Numbered from the stretch's first letter, positions 1-12,345 are shown. The stretch: DNA of 64,000 bases from Acanthopleura granulata (GCA_016165875.1 JABBOT010000001.1:15886876-15950875); one strand, 5' to 3'. Numbers and translations: made by a program. Notes: a model not told the origin generated them from the letters alone.

Positions 1-1045
1 AGGGTAGTAGGTCTGATATTAATTGTTTAATAGTGGAGTGTATCCCAGTAATAGATAGAATATCGTTCATTGTGCTATTTCCAAGAGAAAATAGAATTTC
101 TAAAGAACTGAAAATAAAACCCAAACCTTTCCATGGTTTATCCACTTTTGAATAGGAAGATCTGAGAAAGGTTGGTTTTGTGGTAATTGGAGATGCATGG
201 ACAAATTGTAAGTGATGGGAGCCTTGAATCTTCAGTGAAGCCTTATGGTAAAAGCTCATGACTGAGATACTGTTCATTAAAAAGATTATAAAATTGCCTT
301 TTGAGTGTAACAGCCTGTTTGAACTTGTGTGAATTCGTTGCTGAATTATCTTCGTTTGAAGTATGGAGTATAGTGCTGCCGACTGGGGATCTGAAGGCGT
401 CCATGCTTTTAAGCTCTGGAGGGAGTGACCAATCAGAGAGTTAGGATATATCAGCTGTTTATAAGCTGTGAAGTAAATGTTCTGAGTTGTCTGTGAATGT
501 AACATGTAGTACATAGGGACAGCACACTGAATGTTATATGTTTTAATTATGACAAGTACATGGGTGAACAATGCTGCGAAGTATATCCAGACCATTCTGT
601 TGTGGCAGGAGCAAGTTTCTTGATTATTTCGTGTAATAAATTGACCTATATACTGAACTTACAAACACAATCCTAACAGCTAACTACAGTCTTCGGTGAC
701 AAGAGTGTTCTGCACTTGGAACAATTACATCGCAGCCAAGAAACATTGCCAGCGTTTTATGCTAGTTGATGGAGTACGGTCAAATATCAGTTCCCGCTGT
801 CATAGTAGCTGTTAGAAAAATACTTTACTGAAATGAACATAATATTGTGCAACCTTTTCGGCAAACTTAACTTAGAACATGAGCTGTCTTTCACTGTAAG
901 AAGGTAGATTAGTTTATAGGATATTCTTTATTACTATGGTAACGTCTTGAAAAGGATGACTTAATATTGTGCTGTTAATGTAATAAGTTCTGGTACATCA
1001 GGAAATGTGAGATAATTGTGTATGTTCTTTCCGTGTCTGTTTCAG
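1..1045. other. no gene recognised
   Basis: AT-rich sequence without a convincing reading frame on either strand. It may be an intron or upstream flank of the candidate last exon that starts at 1046, because a pyrimidine-rich stretch ending in TGTTTCAG closes it. No repeat family seen elsewhere in the window was recognised here. Confidence 0.4.
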
Positions 1046-2990
1046 CCAGATGAGGGTAGCGCAGTGCTTCTGAACAGGATGTGATAGCCAGGATGGCCAG
1101 GATGCTGTCACACTTCGGACTCCTCCATTGCAGGCTAAAGGAGGGAAAGGTTGTGCTTGCAGTGTCTAGAGAAAACGTCCACATGTCTTTCACCATTTTA
1201 CATGGACATATTCTCCCCAGTTCACAGGGTGCTTGTATTATGTGTACAAAGACTTGGACCTCTACAAGAGGACAATTTTACCCACTCCAAATGTGACAGA
1301 TACCTTTTGCCTCGAGTGACGCTTCTGAGGTGTCTGCACGGTGGGCATGTTCATGAAAATGAGCCTACCAATTTCTCATGGATCCTGGATGCTTTTATCT
1401 GTATTTTCACATTTTAAATGTGTCACATTTTTATCAAGGTGTAACTTACAACATCTTTGGTTATTTTATTGACTAGACATTCAAAGTTAAACATCAGTCA
1501 AGTTTCATTTTTTATGCTGATTTTTTTTTAGTGTTATCTCCAGATCAGAGATGCTATTTCCCACTGAAGTCTTGTAAATTTAGATCATATTCAGTAGAGA
1601 TTGCTCAAATTTGTGCTGATTCTCTGTCATTTTGCTGTTTCTTGTGAGAATGATTCTTACCACTGATCTCAAACAATTGTGCATGTATCCTTTTCGAAGC
1701 AAGAAGTCTACACTCCTTCGTCGCCTGTATATTTTATGTTGCCAGCATCATTGTGTGGTGTAGATATGGTCCATGTCTTTATGGCACCTTCTGTAAATAA
1801 TCTCAGAAGACTGTTAAAGTGAATATATTGTCTCATGTATCTCTTATGTTACTTTGGGAAATGTTTTAACCTACATGGTCTAACTCTCATTTTTGCAAAT
1901 AGGTCTTCATGAATTTCTACCCTGAAGCATTATTAAAACTAGAGTCAACCCATATATGTGGACAGTACTACTATTCAGGATCAGTAAGGGTAACCTACGA
2001 GCACTTCAGTAGGTTCTGCAAACAGTGTACAAAATTTTACAATACAGCTTGGGAATGATTTTGTTCAACTCATCGTATTAACCATTGAAAGGTGCTAATG
2101 CCAAAAGGTAATTGAATCACCTCATTTGTATGAGATATAAGGTCAAACTCTAGCATTAATGAAGATTATTGTGGTGTGCTGTTGCATGTGTAACACAGTC
2201 GGCCTACATGCTGTTGTGTAAACATGACCTCAGCCATTAAGATCATGGTGCCACACATTGCAGCATGGAGCCATCTTCATAATGTACAGGGACACGATTC
2301 ATCCATTTTTATTGTTATTATACTGTCTTGTTGGATTGCCATTCAGATGATATTTTTAATTACACACTGTCTCATATTTTGGACTGGAGTGTATTTATAC
2401 ATGTAAAACTTTCATAAGTATTTCGATGAACTGGTTCACAAATCTATGATAGTTCAGATAATTTTATGGCTTTTTAGAATATACGCTTTATGGAGATCAG
2501 ATTACAAAATTTTATTTGAACCCCCTGTTATTACATGCATTAATCTACAGTCTGTCACGTCTTTTCCTGGTCAGTTAAGATGTGGTCTGAATTGCTGGCA
2601 ATTTACTGAATACACTAATAAGGGTCGAGATGTAGACCTTGTACTATATTTCTTTGGCATGCCAATGAGCCAACTTCAACATTCCTGTCACAGGAACTTC
2701 GGATGCCCAATCTCAGTGTTTTCTGTTGTACATACAGTAGGATGACCTGGCTCTTTGTATGGTTACTTTACCAGATGAGTTTTTACTTTTTTTTTCTCGT
2801 TTTTAAACATTGGGTTATTTGTACAGTCTCCATTGAATCAATTGTGTTATATCAGCTGGCAGTTGTCTGGTTCTGTGTGTACAGGTATAGTGTACAGTTT
2901 TGATCTATAAATTTGATCTTGTACATGAGAACTCATTTATACATGTGCTTACTGCCAGGTCAATAAATGATTTTATGTAAAGAAATGACT
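1046..2990 (+). other. candidate last exon plus long 3' UTR
   Basis: A good 3' splice site (pyrimidine-rich, ending TGTTTCAG at 1045) is followed by a 13-codon open stretch ending in TGA at 1082-1084, if read in phase 0. After that comes about 1.9 kb of T-rich sequence with no long frame, ending near an AATAAA at 2962-2967. This is the shape of a terminal exon with a long 3' UTR of a + strand gene lying mainly outside the window. The phase is not fixed by anything visible, so the peptide is uncertain. The open frames inside are short and without recognisable motifs. It could equally be plain intergenic DNA. Confidence 0.25.
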
Positions 2991-3443
2991 TTGCAATTAT
3001 TGTGTTCAAGATTTATTGGTAATGGGTGTACATGTCACACACTTGTAATCACAAGGGATAGCCCTGCATAATATTCTCTCCATCTTTACCAAGAATTGGC
3101 TTTTCCTCCACTGTCACAGTATACCCAGATTACTGCTATCTCATAGTTCATACATTTAAGAGCATAGCTGGTAACAATAAGCAGTCGACCACACTTCTAG
3201 GGGCGATTGAACAGTCCAGTGTGTGTTGAGGAGCACATAAATGTCATCCACTAATGATGGAGTGCAAATCTACAGGTCACTTGGAAAATGTGTTAGAAAA
3301 TTGCTGAAAAAATCTTGACGTCATGCAAAAACAATATTAGTCAACTATGAAGAGACTGGGACTACATATAGGCATACTGTTACACGGTGGCATGGTAGGC
3401 CTACGCATTGATGGTATATGGGAATTCTGCCTGCAACCCATAT

Positions 3444-3534
3444 GGTCGGTGTGTTTCCCCCGGTTTCCTCCCACAATAACGCTGGCCGTCGTCGTATATG
3501 TGAAATACTGTTGAGCACGGCGTAAAACAACAAT
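3444..3534 (+). mobile_element. SINE fragment (3' part of the tRNA-derived family)
   Basis: Matches the conserved 3' half of the SINE family in this window: the CCCGGTTTCCTCCCAC core, then GTCGTCGTATATGTGAAATA, then the tail motif GGCGTAAAAC. The tRNA-like head is not recognisable, so it is truncated or diverged at its 5' end. Confidence 0.7.
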
Positions 3535-4349
3535 CAGTTCAATGAGATACAATACGCAGTGATATGACTAAGTCAGTAATCCAGGTCATCGCTCTGAAAG
3601 CATAAAAGGCGCTGTGTTCGACTGGACAAACCTGTAAGACACTGACCCGTATAGGTTTAAAGTATGCTGCAATATCGATAAGAGGCTATGCCACATTCAG
3701 ACCTACCATGTCTTGAAAGTATGCGAGACTTGAAATTCACGTATGTGGTAATTATTCTTTGTGTAGAGTTGGCATATCCACTGTTTCGAGTAAATTAACC
3801 CTGTATCTTTTCTACCAAAACAATGTCTCGTTGATAAGAAGTAATAATTTCTAATAGCTATTGGTCTTCTTAGAAAATAAACATATACGTGCAAAACTGT
3901 AACTGTGTCGATGGCCATTTAAAGTTTAGAGTTCACCCACATCTCTGAGTTCACCCACCCCTCAGCAATAGGATCTTCAGTTGCGAGGCAACGCGATCTT
4001 CTGAAAACGCACTCCCTTCAAGATGGCTGCCGTGCGGAACACTATCACAAATGTTGATCATCTTTTCCATGTATTTGTTTCTTACGATCATCGTCGAAGA
4101 ATACGGTAATACTGAGCATATTGGTTCGAAAGTGCTTTCCAGAACGGGTTAAACTTGACACAGCAGTGATACTTGATAATCAACGACATCAACTGTTCGA
4201 CAACTAGCTTACAACTTCCAAGTCATTAGGAAGTTAACTTGGTGTAGTCACATGCACTTTTAGTTCAAACATCCCGCACGGATAACTTTGCACTGACATA
4301 GAAATACCATGCTTCACATTGATTTGCTTGAATTGGATTTTTCGGGAAG

Positions 4350-4547
4350 CATGAAACATTATGGTGGGGAGGAAACAGGGCAAAGCCCGGTGGAAATCCA
4401 CGACCATCCACAGGTTGCTGGCAGACCTTCCCACGTACGACCGGAGAGCAAAACAGTCTGAGCTGGACTTAAATGGACAGTGACCCGATTTGGTGATACG
4501 CATGGTGTACTGTGCTAAGACACTAATCCTCTCAGCCATGGGGCCCC
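4350..4547 (-). mobile_element. SINE, tRNA-derived family, 3' truncated
   Basis: On the - strand this has the degraded tRNA-like head (GGGGCCCCATGGCTGAG), the middle region with ACCTGTGGATGGTCGTGG, and the CTCCCCACCAT version of the core. The distal tail (TGAAATATTCTTGAGTACGG in better copies) is missing. Confidence 0.8.
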
Positions 4548-5503
4548 AATGTCTGTCTGTACCGGACACTAATCACTACATCACGGTGGAAAGTTCTGAT
4601 TGTTATTTTCTTTGATACACCATCATTAAATTAAGCCACAAATAGGTGCCGCAAGGTTAGCTTTGGAACTGTTGTGGTATTATTTGATAGTACATTTTGT
4701 AAACATTTTGGATTATCAAGAGTAACTTGAGAGCCTTGCTCACCTTAGAGTATGTTTAACTGGTTTGAGTGGAAAAGAAATGCATGTTGTACATATAACG
4801 ATAGATTAATAGAAAAAAAGGCATGTCAACTGGTGTACAAAACACTCTAAAACGGAAAAGAAACAAATCAGAACATAAATTAAAATGTTAAAATTTGAAG
4901 TGTGTAAAATAGAAAAAAAAAATAATACAGTCTAAAATCTTCGGTAGTCCAATAGCTAGCTGAGAGCTGCAAAAAACTTCAACTGTTAGGCACGTCAGGT
5001 ATATGTAGCCTGCCTGACTACAGAAACTCTGATCTCAATTGCAGTCAGTGATGAGTACCTTCAACTCTGGGTCACAAAGGCATTCTGACAAATCAACAAC
5101 AGCCCACTAATAACACAATAATTCCAATAACATTCCAGGACTTGGATTTTAATCTCATATAATCTCTCTACGTGTGTTTGTTGGGGCACAGTAATTTTTG
5201 ACAAGTTTTGTAACTGAAAGTTGTTTACTTTTCCCTTGTCTCCAGTCACCATGTCTGATTTTGACCAGGACCCAATCTGAATCAACAATTTCCTGTATTT
5301 CCAATGAGATAAATCAGTTTCAAAAAGTTTAAAGCTTGATATTTTTATATTTGACACAAAAATGTTGACTTTTGGAACATGTAAAACCAAGTATATATAG
5401 TTACTGATTTTGAAAAGGTCCCAAGGGTGGTTACAAGTCCTTAAATCAGGTCAGTTTGGGGGACTAACTGAAACAGGCCTGAATTTTGATGAATTTCTGA
5501 TTT

Positions 5504-5523
5504 GGGAAGGAAGGGGGAGGGGG
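5504..5523 (+). other. G-rich tract
   Basis: One GGG, one GG and two GGGGG runs lie within 20 bases, about 210 bases before the first coding ATG of the + strand gene. It could fold as a G-quadruplex; a role is only a guess. Confidence 0.3.
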
Positions 5524-5712
5524 TATTATAAAAGGGTACACTAAAACCCCTATTTCTTTAAGTTACAAGAGAGTAGAAAGACCATCCCAAAAATTAGCCT
5601 CTGGTTAAAAGTAAAAGTCTGGAGTAAAACGAACCTGAAAACACGCACTTTACCTAGACTTTATTGTCTTGTGATCCATGGTTTTGGTGTTGCAGTGTCT
5701 GCTGAGAGGAGA

Positions 5713-8645
5713 ATGAATTTGTACGAAGTTGCAGACCAACATCCGTGTGTAAATTTTGGCCCTGATGAACTCTTGGATGCTCCAGCGGGGAGGTTAGAGA
5801 AACTCTTTAAACGTTTCTTCGCACTTTCACCAAACGATGATTTCAGCAATATTCCTGATGGGACCAAAGCGGAGTATGGTCACCTAGTTGAAGTGAGGTA
5901 CCCCCTATACAGTGATAAGCCATTTGAAACTATAACTGGACCATTCAAGAACGTGGACAGCAGAACATTACTTGACCAAATTCCTTTAAGCAAGCCGGAG
6001 AGAAGAATCCATCTACAATATCACTCCGGCAGAAAAGGTCACCTTCTGACATTAACAAAGCTTCTCAAAATTTCTGAGGAAGAAGTGAGTAACCGTGGCC
6101 GAAAATCTGTGCATGACTCGGAAGAAAGAGCAAAACGATATAAAAGGAAGAAATTAAAGATTCCATCAGCAAATGAAAAACTTAATGCTGTAGTGGATGA
6201 CGACATTGGAGACTTAATTTCAAAGGTAAGAAAATGTCAGATGGGACTTTAACTAGCAGCATACAATATTCATTTCATTTTCCTAAGCTCACGTTTCTCT
6301 GAATCGACTTGTGTTGTAAAAGATGACTACACTTGCTGGGGTACTTCTGGACTAACTTCAACACACCACCTAGATCAACAGATTAAAATTAAAACAATAA
6401 AATTGAAAGAACTCATTCCTTGTCCTTTGTGACTTATTTCATAAATTATCTTAAAACTTTAAACTTGAACTGTGAAGAAGTATTTGAATGATTATTTATG
6501 GCGTAATCAAATGGATCAAGGAGTTAAAGCTGCAAGCCACAAACTGGTGTTTCATTTTGTCGCATCAAAAATAAATCTATTAGTATTTGAATAGTAAGCA
6601 TGAAATGGAAGCATGAATATAAATTTTGTAATTTTAATGAGTTTAACTCAGTTGCATATTATATATTCAGTGAGGAATGTTGACTCGTCTTTTAAATAGG
6701 GTCCATATGTATGTTATGTGTGGCATGCCGTAATGTGCTGAAATTTTTAAGGAATTATCTCCCCTGAACAAGTCTTGATCATTTCACTAAATATACATGT
6801 ATGAATACTGCTGCACATGTTTACGTGTATCGAACACGGATAAAGAGTTGGATGAAGTCTAATTGCTTAACAATAAATGTTCAATGCCTATTTATAGTTT
6901 GGAGATGCAGCTTTGGAAGAGACAGGAGGGTCCATCAATGTGAACAGTGAGTGTAATTTACTGGGATATGTTTTTTTTTTTTTTTACATATTACATCAGG
7001 TACGACAGTATTTTTGGAATTTATTTTGCAAATGATATACTTGTCATGAAAACTAATATCTAATACCTTCTTTACAGAACCCGATAAAGTTCTGTCCCTT
7101 TCTCAAGACTTCTTTCCAGATGTATTAGCCCTTTCTCTACCAGGTGTTTGCATTCTGCTTCTGGATTGTCGATGCTGATAACATGGTTAATTATAACATG
7201 CCAATAACTTTTTGCATGGTGGGTTACTAAGAGGTGAATAGTGTGACAGCATTATGACACTAGATGACAGAAACTGCTGCACAAGATTTTATCCATCAAG
7301 AAAGGCCTCGGCTATATGAAAATGATGACATAGTTTGCCTGTTCAATAGAAATATGTATGTTGTTGATGGAATTTAAGTGACTTTCTGCCTGATTAACTC
7401 ATGTAAACTATTTTTTTCAGAGTCTGTTAATGTTATGGTTGACAAATGGAATGAACAAGAAACTGAGGCAAAGGTGATGGTTTATGAGTCCGGCAGTGAA
7501 AGTAGCTTGTAAGTATATTTATGTGGGTTTTAGGCACAAGTACAGGTAATATGCAGAGTGGGTATTTTTGCATTTTTACAGAATGACATGAGTGTTAGGT
7601 ATTTTTTTCAAAAAGTAAGTTACAAGCTTTTCATTAATCCCACACCCAGTATTGTACATTAAGTGAATGTTTAAAAATAACAAAAAAACTGAAAAGTCTG
7701 CCAGAATATTTAAATTAGGGGCTGTTGATTCAATAGAACTAGAGCATGCGTGCAGTGCATGATAAACTTCATATGTACACAAACGTGGCCAAGAAGGATT
7801 TACAGGTCACTCATAACAGAATCGGCCAAAAAGAGGTGTAAAAGAGAGCTCAGTGGTTAAAAAGCAAGTCTAGAGTTGTAATTGGTGGTCAGTTGTCGCA
7901 AAACTGCACTGCTTGATAGGTGGGTGCAAATGTTGTTGTTGTGGCAGTGTTACAACATCGAACAAGGCCCGCTCTCTTTGCATTGAATTCGAACAACAAC
8001 AGAACTTTTCCGGGCTTGTTGAAGCTACATACTCAGTTAATTTTGTTTATTTCAATGTGACTGATTTAGTTTATGAATGAACTTCAAAACTTCGTTGAGA
8101 TGTTGCAATCAGAATTTGTTTAAAAATCCAAATTTTGGGCAACCATGTCTCTTTAACTCTATTTGTATTAATATCGTTACATTAAGATGGTAAGTTGATT
8201 ACATTTATACATGTACATGTATGGACTTAAAATTCATGTTCACAGTAAGCTATGTTTGTGTTTCGTTTCATTTCTGACTATAGTGTTTTTTTTAACCTTT
8301 TACAAGTACAGTTGATGTCAGGCTTTATTTTCTTTCAGATCACCCACTGTGGAGGACATAAAGCAGGCAAAACACATAAAGACGGAAGAAAAGAATGAAC
8401 GTAAAGGACAAACTTCTTGGGGAAGGTTTAAGACTGCTTGCTGTTGTTGCTGTAGTGGATTTACACCAGAGGTGCATGGGCCAGTCTCCGTGGATGTCCC
8501 CAGATTTGTGATCAAACGACGGCTAAGGGATGGAAAAGGTTCAGAAAGACTTTGGCAACCACACAGACGAAAATGTGCCCATGTACAAAAGTCGCCTACA
8601 TTACAGGTCTTAAGACCAGGGAAAGACCTGTTGAGACCAAAGTGA
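5713..8645 (+). CDS. spliced gene of unknown function, five coding exons
   Basis: Not recognised. Predicted coding exons are 5713-6225, 6898-6946, 7078-7143, 7421-7508 and 8339-8645. All introns are GT-AG with good sites (AAG|GTAAGA at the first donor, TTTCTTTCAG at the last acceptor). Phases 0, 1, 1 and 2 join to one frame of 340 codons plus TGA, which strongly supports the model. The ATG at 5713 was chosen as the first in frame after a possible 3' splice site (GTGTTGCAG ending at 5695); an upstream 5' UTR or coding exon is possible. Residues 1-110 look folded (FGPDELLDAP, EVRYPLYSDKPF, PERRIHLQYH). A basic tract near residues 130-150 (ERAKRYKRKKLK) resembles a nuclear localisation signal. 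The middle is acidic and low in complexity. The last exon has five consecutive cysteines near residue 265 and a basic C-terminus. No catalytic motif was seen. It converges on UBOX5. Confidence 0.82.
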
Positions 8646-10383
8646 TTGCAATCTCTGCAACCCACTTCACTTCATGTGGAGAAATTTATCCTAAAATGTT
8701 CATTTTGCATTAATTATTGAAGACAATATTGACTACAGAAAGCCCCTCAGAATGTCACTCCAAGTTTGAGAGCACAGACTCAGTCCGTCAAGTCGTGGGG
8801 GGGAGAACTAACCTGTGAAAAGGAAACTTACAAACTTACAAAAGTTTATGTCAGATTTCGGGGAATTTTAACATCATATATTAATTATTCCCAAGTTTCC
8901 CAATCTTCCTAGTTTCCTTGTACATTTTAAAAAGTATGTGCAAGAGTATATACAGAGAACAACCTGTTTCTGAGCACTGTTGTGGGCAACAATGAAATTG
9001 GTGTGTTTGGCAATTCAATTCTCAGTGGCCAAGTTGGACAACAGAGAAAATGTGTTTAGAAATAAGGATGGATACACGTGGACAGTTTAACCTCCTTCTC
9101 CCAGACATCTGCTCACACACATTAAAATACCATACTTTCAATAACTTTTTAATATAACCTAAATTTGTGTTAAATCCATTATTCAGGAATTCTGTAGAAC
9201 CCAGCTATAAAATGCACCCCATATTTATGCTTAAATTTCCGAAGTTTGTGAACTAGGGAGAGTAAAAAGTTTCAGTTTTGTAAATTTTACTGCTTTTTCC
9301 TGATAATGTCACTATATACGTCCATCTTTCAATATGCACAACCTAATCAAAATCTTAATGTATGTAGAAGTCATACTTCTTCAGATGAAAATTTGATATT
9401 GCTTATTAGGCTATTCAGTCTTTATTCTCACAAGCAGGATTCTTTTTTTAAACTATGAATGTTTCGATGAAGTTTTTACTATGGCAACTGAATAGAAATG
9501 GCAAGTTGACAGATATGAAGACAACAGCAGTTGTGTGCCATTTGACACAGGGTTTCCAGCGTTGGTATGCAGGTTCGCATTGTGGTTACATACATGTCTG
9601 TCAACACTGCAATACATCCTTCTGTAAAAGAGTTTCTTTGAAAAATGGTATGTGACCATTGCTGCCGTTTTCTGTCCACCCGTCACATCCTGGTTTCATA
9701 TATTATTACATTCCGTACGATATTGACATGGACAGTGGTATAGTTGTAGCACAAGAAACTCTAATTCTCTGTGGTTATATGTAGTACATGACTTCATATG
9801 TGTAAGTAGTATAGTTGCAATTAGTGATGTTGCAGTTTACAGCTACTTTTAATGCACCTACAATACGGGTGGTAATATGGTATGGTGGTGTCCGTTCATC
9901 TCAAAACTTTTTGTCCCTCACCACTATATCTACGGGATCATTTCACTTAATCTAGAGTTACATGCCCCTTTCTGTGATATGTGTTTTTTTCATATCACTA
10001 TTTGAAGAGCTGCTTCATGTAACAGTTTAAAATTGGATTGCACCCGACACAATATAAATTCTAAATTTCATGGCTGTTTGGAAAAATGTTACAGCATAAA
10101 ACGGAATTTTTAGGCCCAGTAATTAATAGTTTTGTGACTTGTAATAAAAACAGTGCTATAATGTGGCAGTGAAACAGAAGAATGTATATATTAATGATCT
10201 GAATGCCTTATTATTTTCATTGAAAATGACTTCACAATGGTGACATTGGTTCATCAGTGCAACACAATCACACAAATTTCTCAGCTGTCATTAACACATA
10301 AAGATTGAATGCAGTAGATTAAATACATCAATAATTAACACAGTGAAATCTGGAAATGTGATTTTGTGATGTTTTCTTCTCAT
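8646..10383. other. shared 3' flank of two convergent genes
   Basis: This holds the 3' UTR of the + strand gene and probably the far end of the UBOX5 3' UTR. It is AT-rich without a supported frame. ATTAAA at 9121 and AATAAA near 10143 are possible poly(A) signals for the + gene. Frames at 9453-9686 on both strands lack any motif. Confidence 0.5.
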
Positions 10384-10660
10384 TTATTTTAAATTAATTT
10401 TATTTATTTATTTGATTGGTGTTTCACGCTGTACTCAAGAATTTTTCATTTATACGACAGCGGCCGGCATGATGGTGGGAGGAAACCGGGCAGAGCCCGG
10501 GGGAAACCCATGACCATCCACAGGTTGCTGGCAGACCTTCCCACATATGGCCGGAGAGGAAGCCAGCATGAGTTGGACTCACACCGACCGCATTGGTGGG
10601 AGGCTTCTGGGTCATTGCGCTGCAGTAGCGCGTTAAATGACTGTGGCCACCGAGGCCCCT
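10384..10660 (-). mobile_element. full-length SINE in the UBOX5 3' flank
   Basis: On the - strand it runs from a tRNA-like head (GGGGCCTCGGTGGCCACAG), through the SINE core (GGGTTTCCCCCGGGCTCTGC, GGTTTCCTCCCACCAT), to GAGTACAGCGTGAAACACC and an A-rich AAATAAATAAATAAAA tail. It lies 30 bases beyond the UBOX5 stop codon in the same orientation, so it probably forms part of the 3' UTR and may supply poly(A) signals. Confidence 0.9.
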
Positions 10661-10689
10661 ATTTTAAATTGAAGCGAATCTGATGATAC

Positions 10690-12345
10690 TTAAGTATTAA
10701 ATCTAACAACATCTTTGGAGAAAAATTTCTTGCCACATTCTTGGCAACTCCCAGAAGAAGAACCATCCAAAGCTTTTGTCAGACAGGTCCTGCATGCCAA
10801 ATGATCACAGGCTAAAGTGTAGAGAGAATTGGATACTGAGGTCTGATAACAATAAACACAGGAATAGCCTTGAGTCTTCTGATACTGCTCACACTGATCT
10901 ATATCCTTATTTAAACTGGTCCCAAATGACTGGAATGATGGCAGACCACCAAGTGCCGCATGTAACGCGGCATTCAGGCTTAGGCTTAGATTTGTCTCGT
11001 GGCTTCCAGTTCTGTTCTTATCAACACTTGAACCACTGTTAAAAGTGTCTAGTTTAACAGTTTTCATGCCTTCCTTCTCCAGACAGGTTGCTTTCTCCGG
11101 GTCATATTTCCTTTTCAGGCCAAAATTGGGGTTTGTATGGCTGTAAAGGTTAGAAGTTACAGTTGCACTAGTAGGCGTTGATTGTTGTCTTTGTTCTCGC
11201 TTCACACCCAGTAGCTCATGCACTTTTGTCACTGGGCTGGACCCAGAGGACTCCCCCCTACCCAGAACCCTAGGTACAGTCTTGAGTTCAGCGTTGTGTG
11301 CCAGCACAAACTGATCAATCCTCAGCTTTAAGGACACATTAGGAATTGGTTTCTTCCGTTCACAGAAAGGTACACCTGTGAATGGGTCTGAGGGCGGACG
11401 CCCCCAAGTCGACTCGGCATTGATATGCTTATCTAAAGTCAGCTGATCTATAGTTTTACCTGAGGGCAGCGTTAGAGGGACTGTCATGATGTCACAGGTG
11501 ATTGGGTCAATGAACTCCTCAGGTACGTCAACTGAGAACTGATAACTACACTGAGGTGAATTGATAGTGCTGCTAGATGCTCCAGATGTAGACCTTGACT
11601 GGACAACAGTGTGGTTTGTGTGAAGTTCAGAAGCTGGGCTTTGATTTAGAAACTGGTTAGCCGCTTCTGACACAGAATAGCTATTGTGCCTGACCACTGT
11701 CGCCTCCCTGTAAATCTGGTATATCGTGGCCTGTAGATGCTCCTGGCAATGTTGAGCAGGCTGCCCCCAGATTTCTAATCGCTTGAGGGCAGGTGCGCTA
11801 CGCTCTACAGTGTTGGTAATTCGTATGGTGACAGCACTGATGCTTGACAGCCACACTGCCCTGTGACGTCTAAGCAGGGAAAGCTTACCTGCCTTCACAC
11901 CCTGATCGGTGAATTCGTCAAATGGTTTTCTTGGTCTATATGCAGGATTCTCAAAGCAAACAAAACATGGTTCCTTGAGAGTTTCTTTACCAATCGGTCC
12001 AAATATTTCTTCATCCATGGACTGCAGTGTAGCATTCAGGCCTTTGAGTTTCTTTAACCCTATTGGCAGGGACTTGTGGATTTTCCTGGAGCAGGCAAAG
12101 ATCTCAAAGCCACATGACTTTTGTCTGCCCACCACTGGGTCTAGGATGATGCGAGCTATCTGGATGTTACAGGGGAAGCGCACAGTGACAGACAGAGGAG
12201 GTACAATGAAGCTCTCTGCCCTGAACCCTCTCTGACTTGCCCTGTAATCCACTCCAGCAATCAAGTTTTCCACCCCATACTCATCTGCACACACTTTATC
12301 ACACTTGATGTCAGGTGTCATAGATCCATGACAGAAGTTGATCAT
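10690..12345 (-). CDS. UBOX5: U-box/RING-like E3 ubiquitin ligase, UBOX5 (RNF37) orthologue
   Basis: 551 residues from the ATG at 12345, close to the ~540 of the vertebrate protein. The N-terminal ~150 residues match the family's conserved domain (INFCHGSMTPDIKCDKVCAD, GFRAESFIVPP, VTVRFPCNIQIARIILDP). A U-box lies at about 270-350 (VPEEFIDPITCDIMTVPLTL, then GKTIDQLTLDKHI and the DPFTGVPF loop). A C-terminal C3HC4 RING-like finger uses C496, C499, C513, H515, C518, C521, C534 and C537. A basic LKRKYDPEK lies near 410. U-box proteins transfer ubiquitin from an E2 without zinc; the vertebrate protein is reported as nuclear and E2-binding. The frame is open 28 codons further upstream without an ATG, but a likely 3' splice site sits 8 bases before this ATG, so the whole coding region seems to be one exon with the 5' UTR split. 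Confidence 0.95.
   Translation of the reverse strand: MINFCHGSMTPDIKCDKVCADEYGVENLIAGVDYRASQRGFRAESFIVPPLSVTVRFPCNIQIARIILDPVVGRQKSCGFEIFACSRKIHKSLPIGLKKLKGLNATLQSMDEEIFGPIGKETLKEPCFVCFENPAYRPRKPFDEFTDQGVKAGKLSLLRRHRAVWLSSISAVTIRITNTVERSAPALKRLEIWGQPAQHCQEHLQATIYQIYREATVVRHNSYSVSEAANQFLNQSPASELHTNHTVVQSRSTSGASSSTINSPQCSYQFSVDVPEEFIDPITCDIMTVPLTLPSGKTIDQLTLDKHINAESTWGRPPSDPFTGVPFCERKKPIPNVSLKLRIDQFVLAHNAELKTVPRVLGRGESSGSSPVTKVHELLGVKREQRQQSTPTSATVTSNLYSHTNPNFGLKRKYDPEKATCLEKEGMKTVKLDTFNSGSSVDKNRTGSHETNLSLSLNAALHAALGGLPSFQSFGTSLNKDIDQCEQYQKTQGYSCVYCYQTSVSNSLYTLACDHLACRTCLTKALDGSSSGSCQECGKKFFSKDVVRFNT

Larger units (their letters stand above)
3001..5503. other. intergenic, two SINE fragments
   Basis: No supported coding sequence. 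It contains the two SINE pieces listed separately. Open frames at 4234-4569 and 5061-5390 on the - strand are respectively a SINE translation and a frame without recognisable motifs. Confidence 0.5.
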
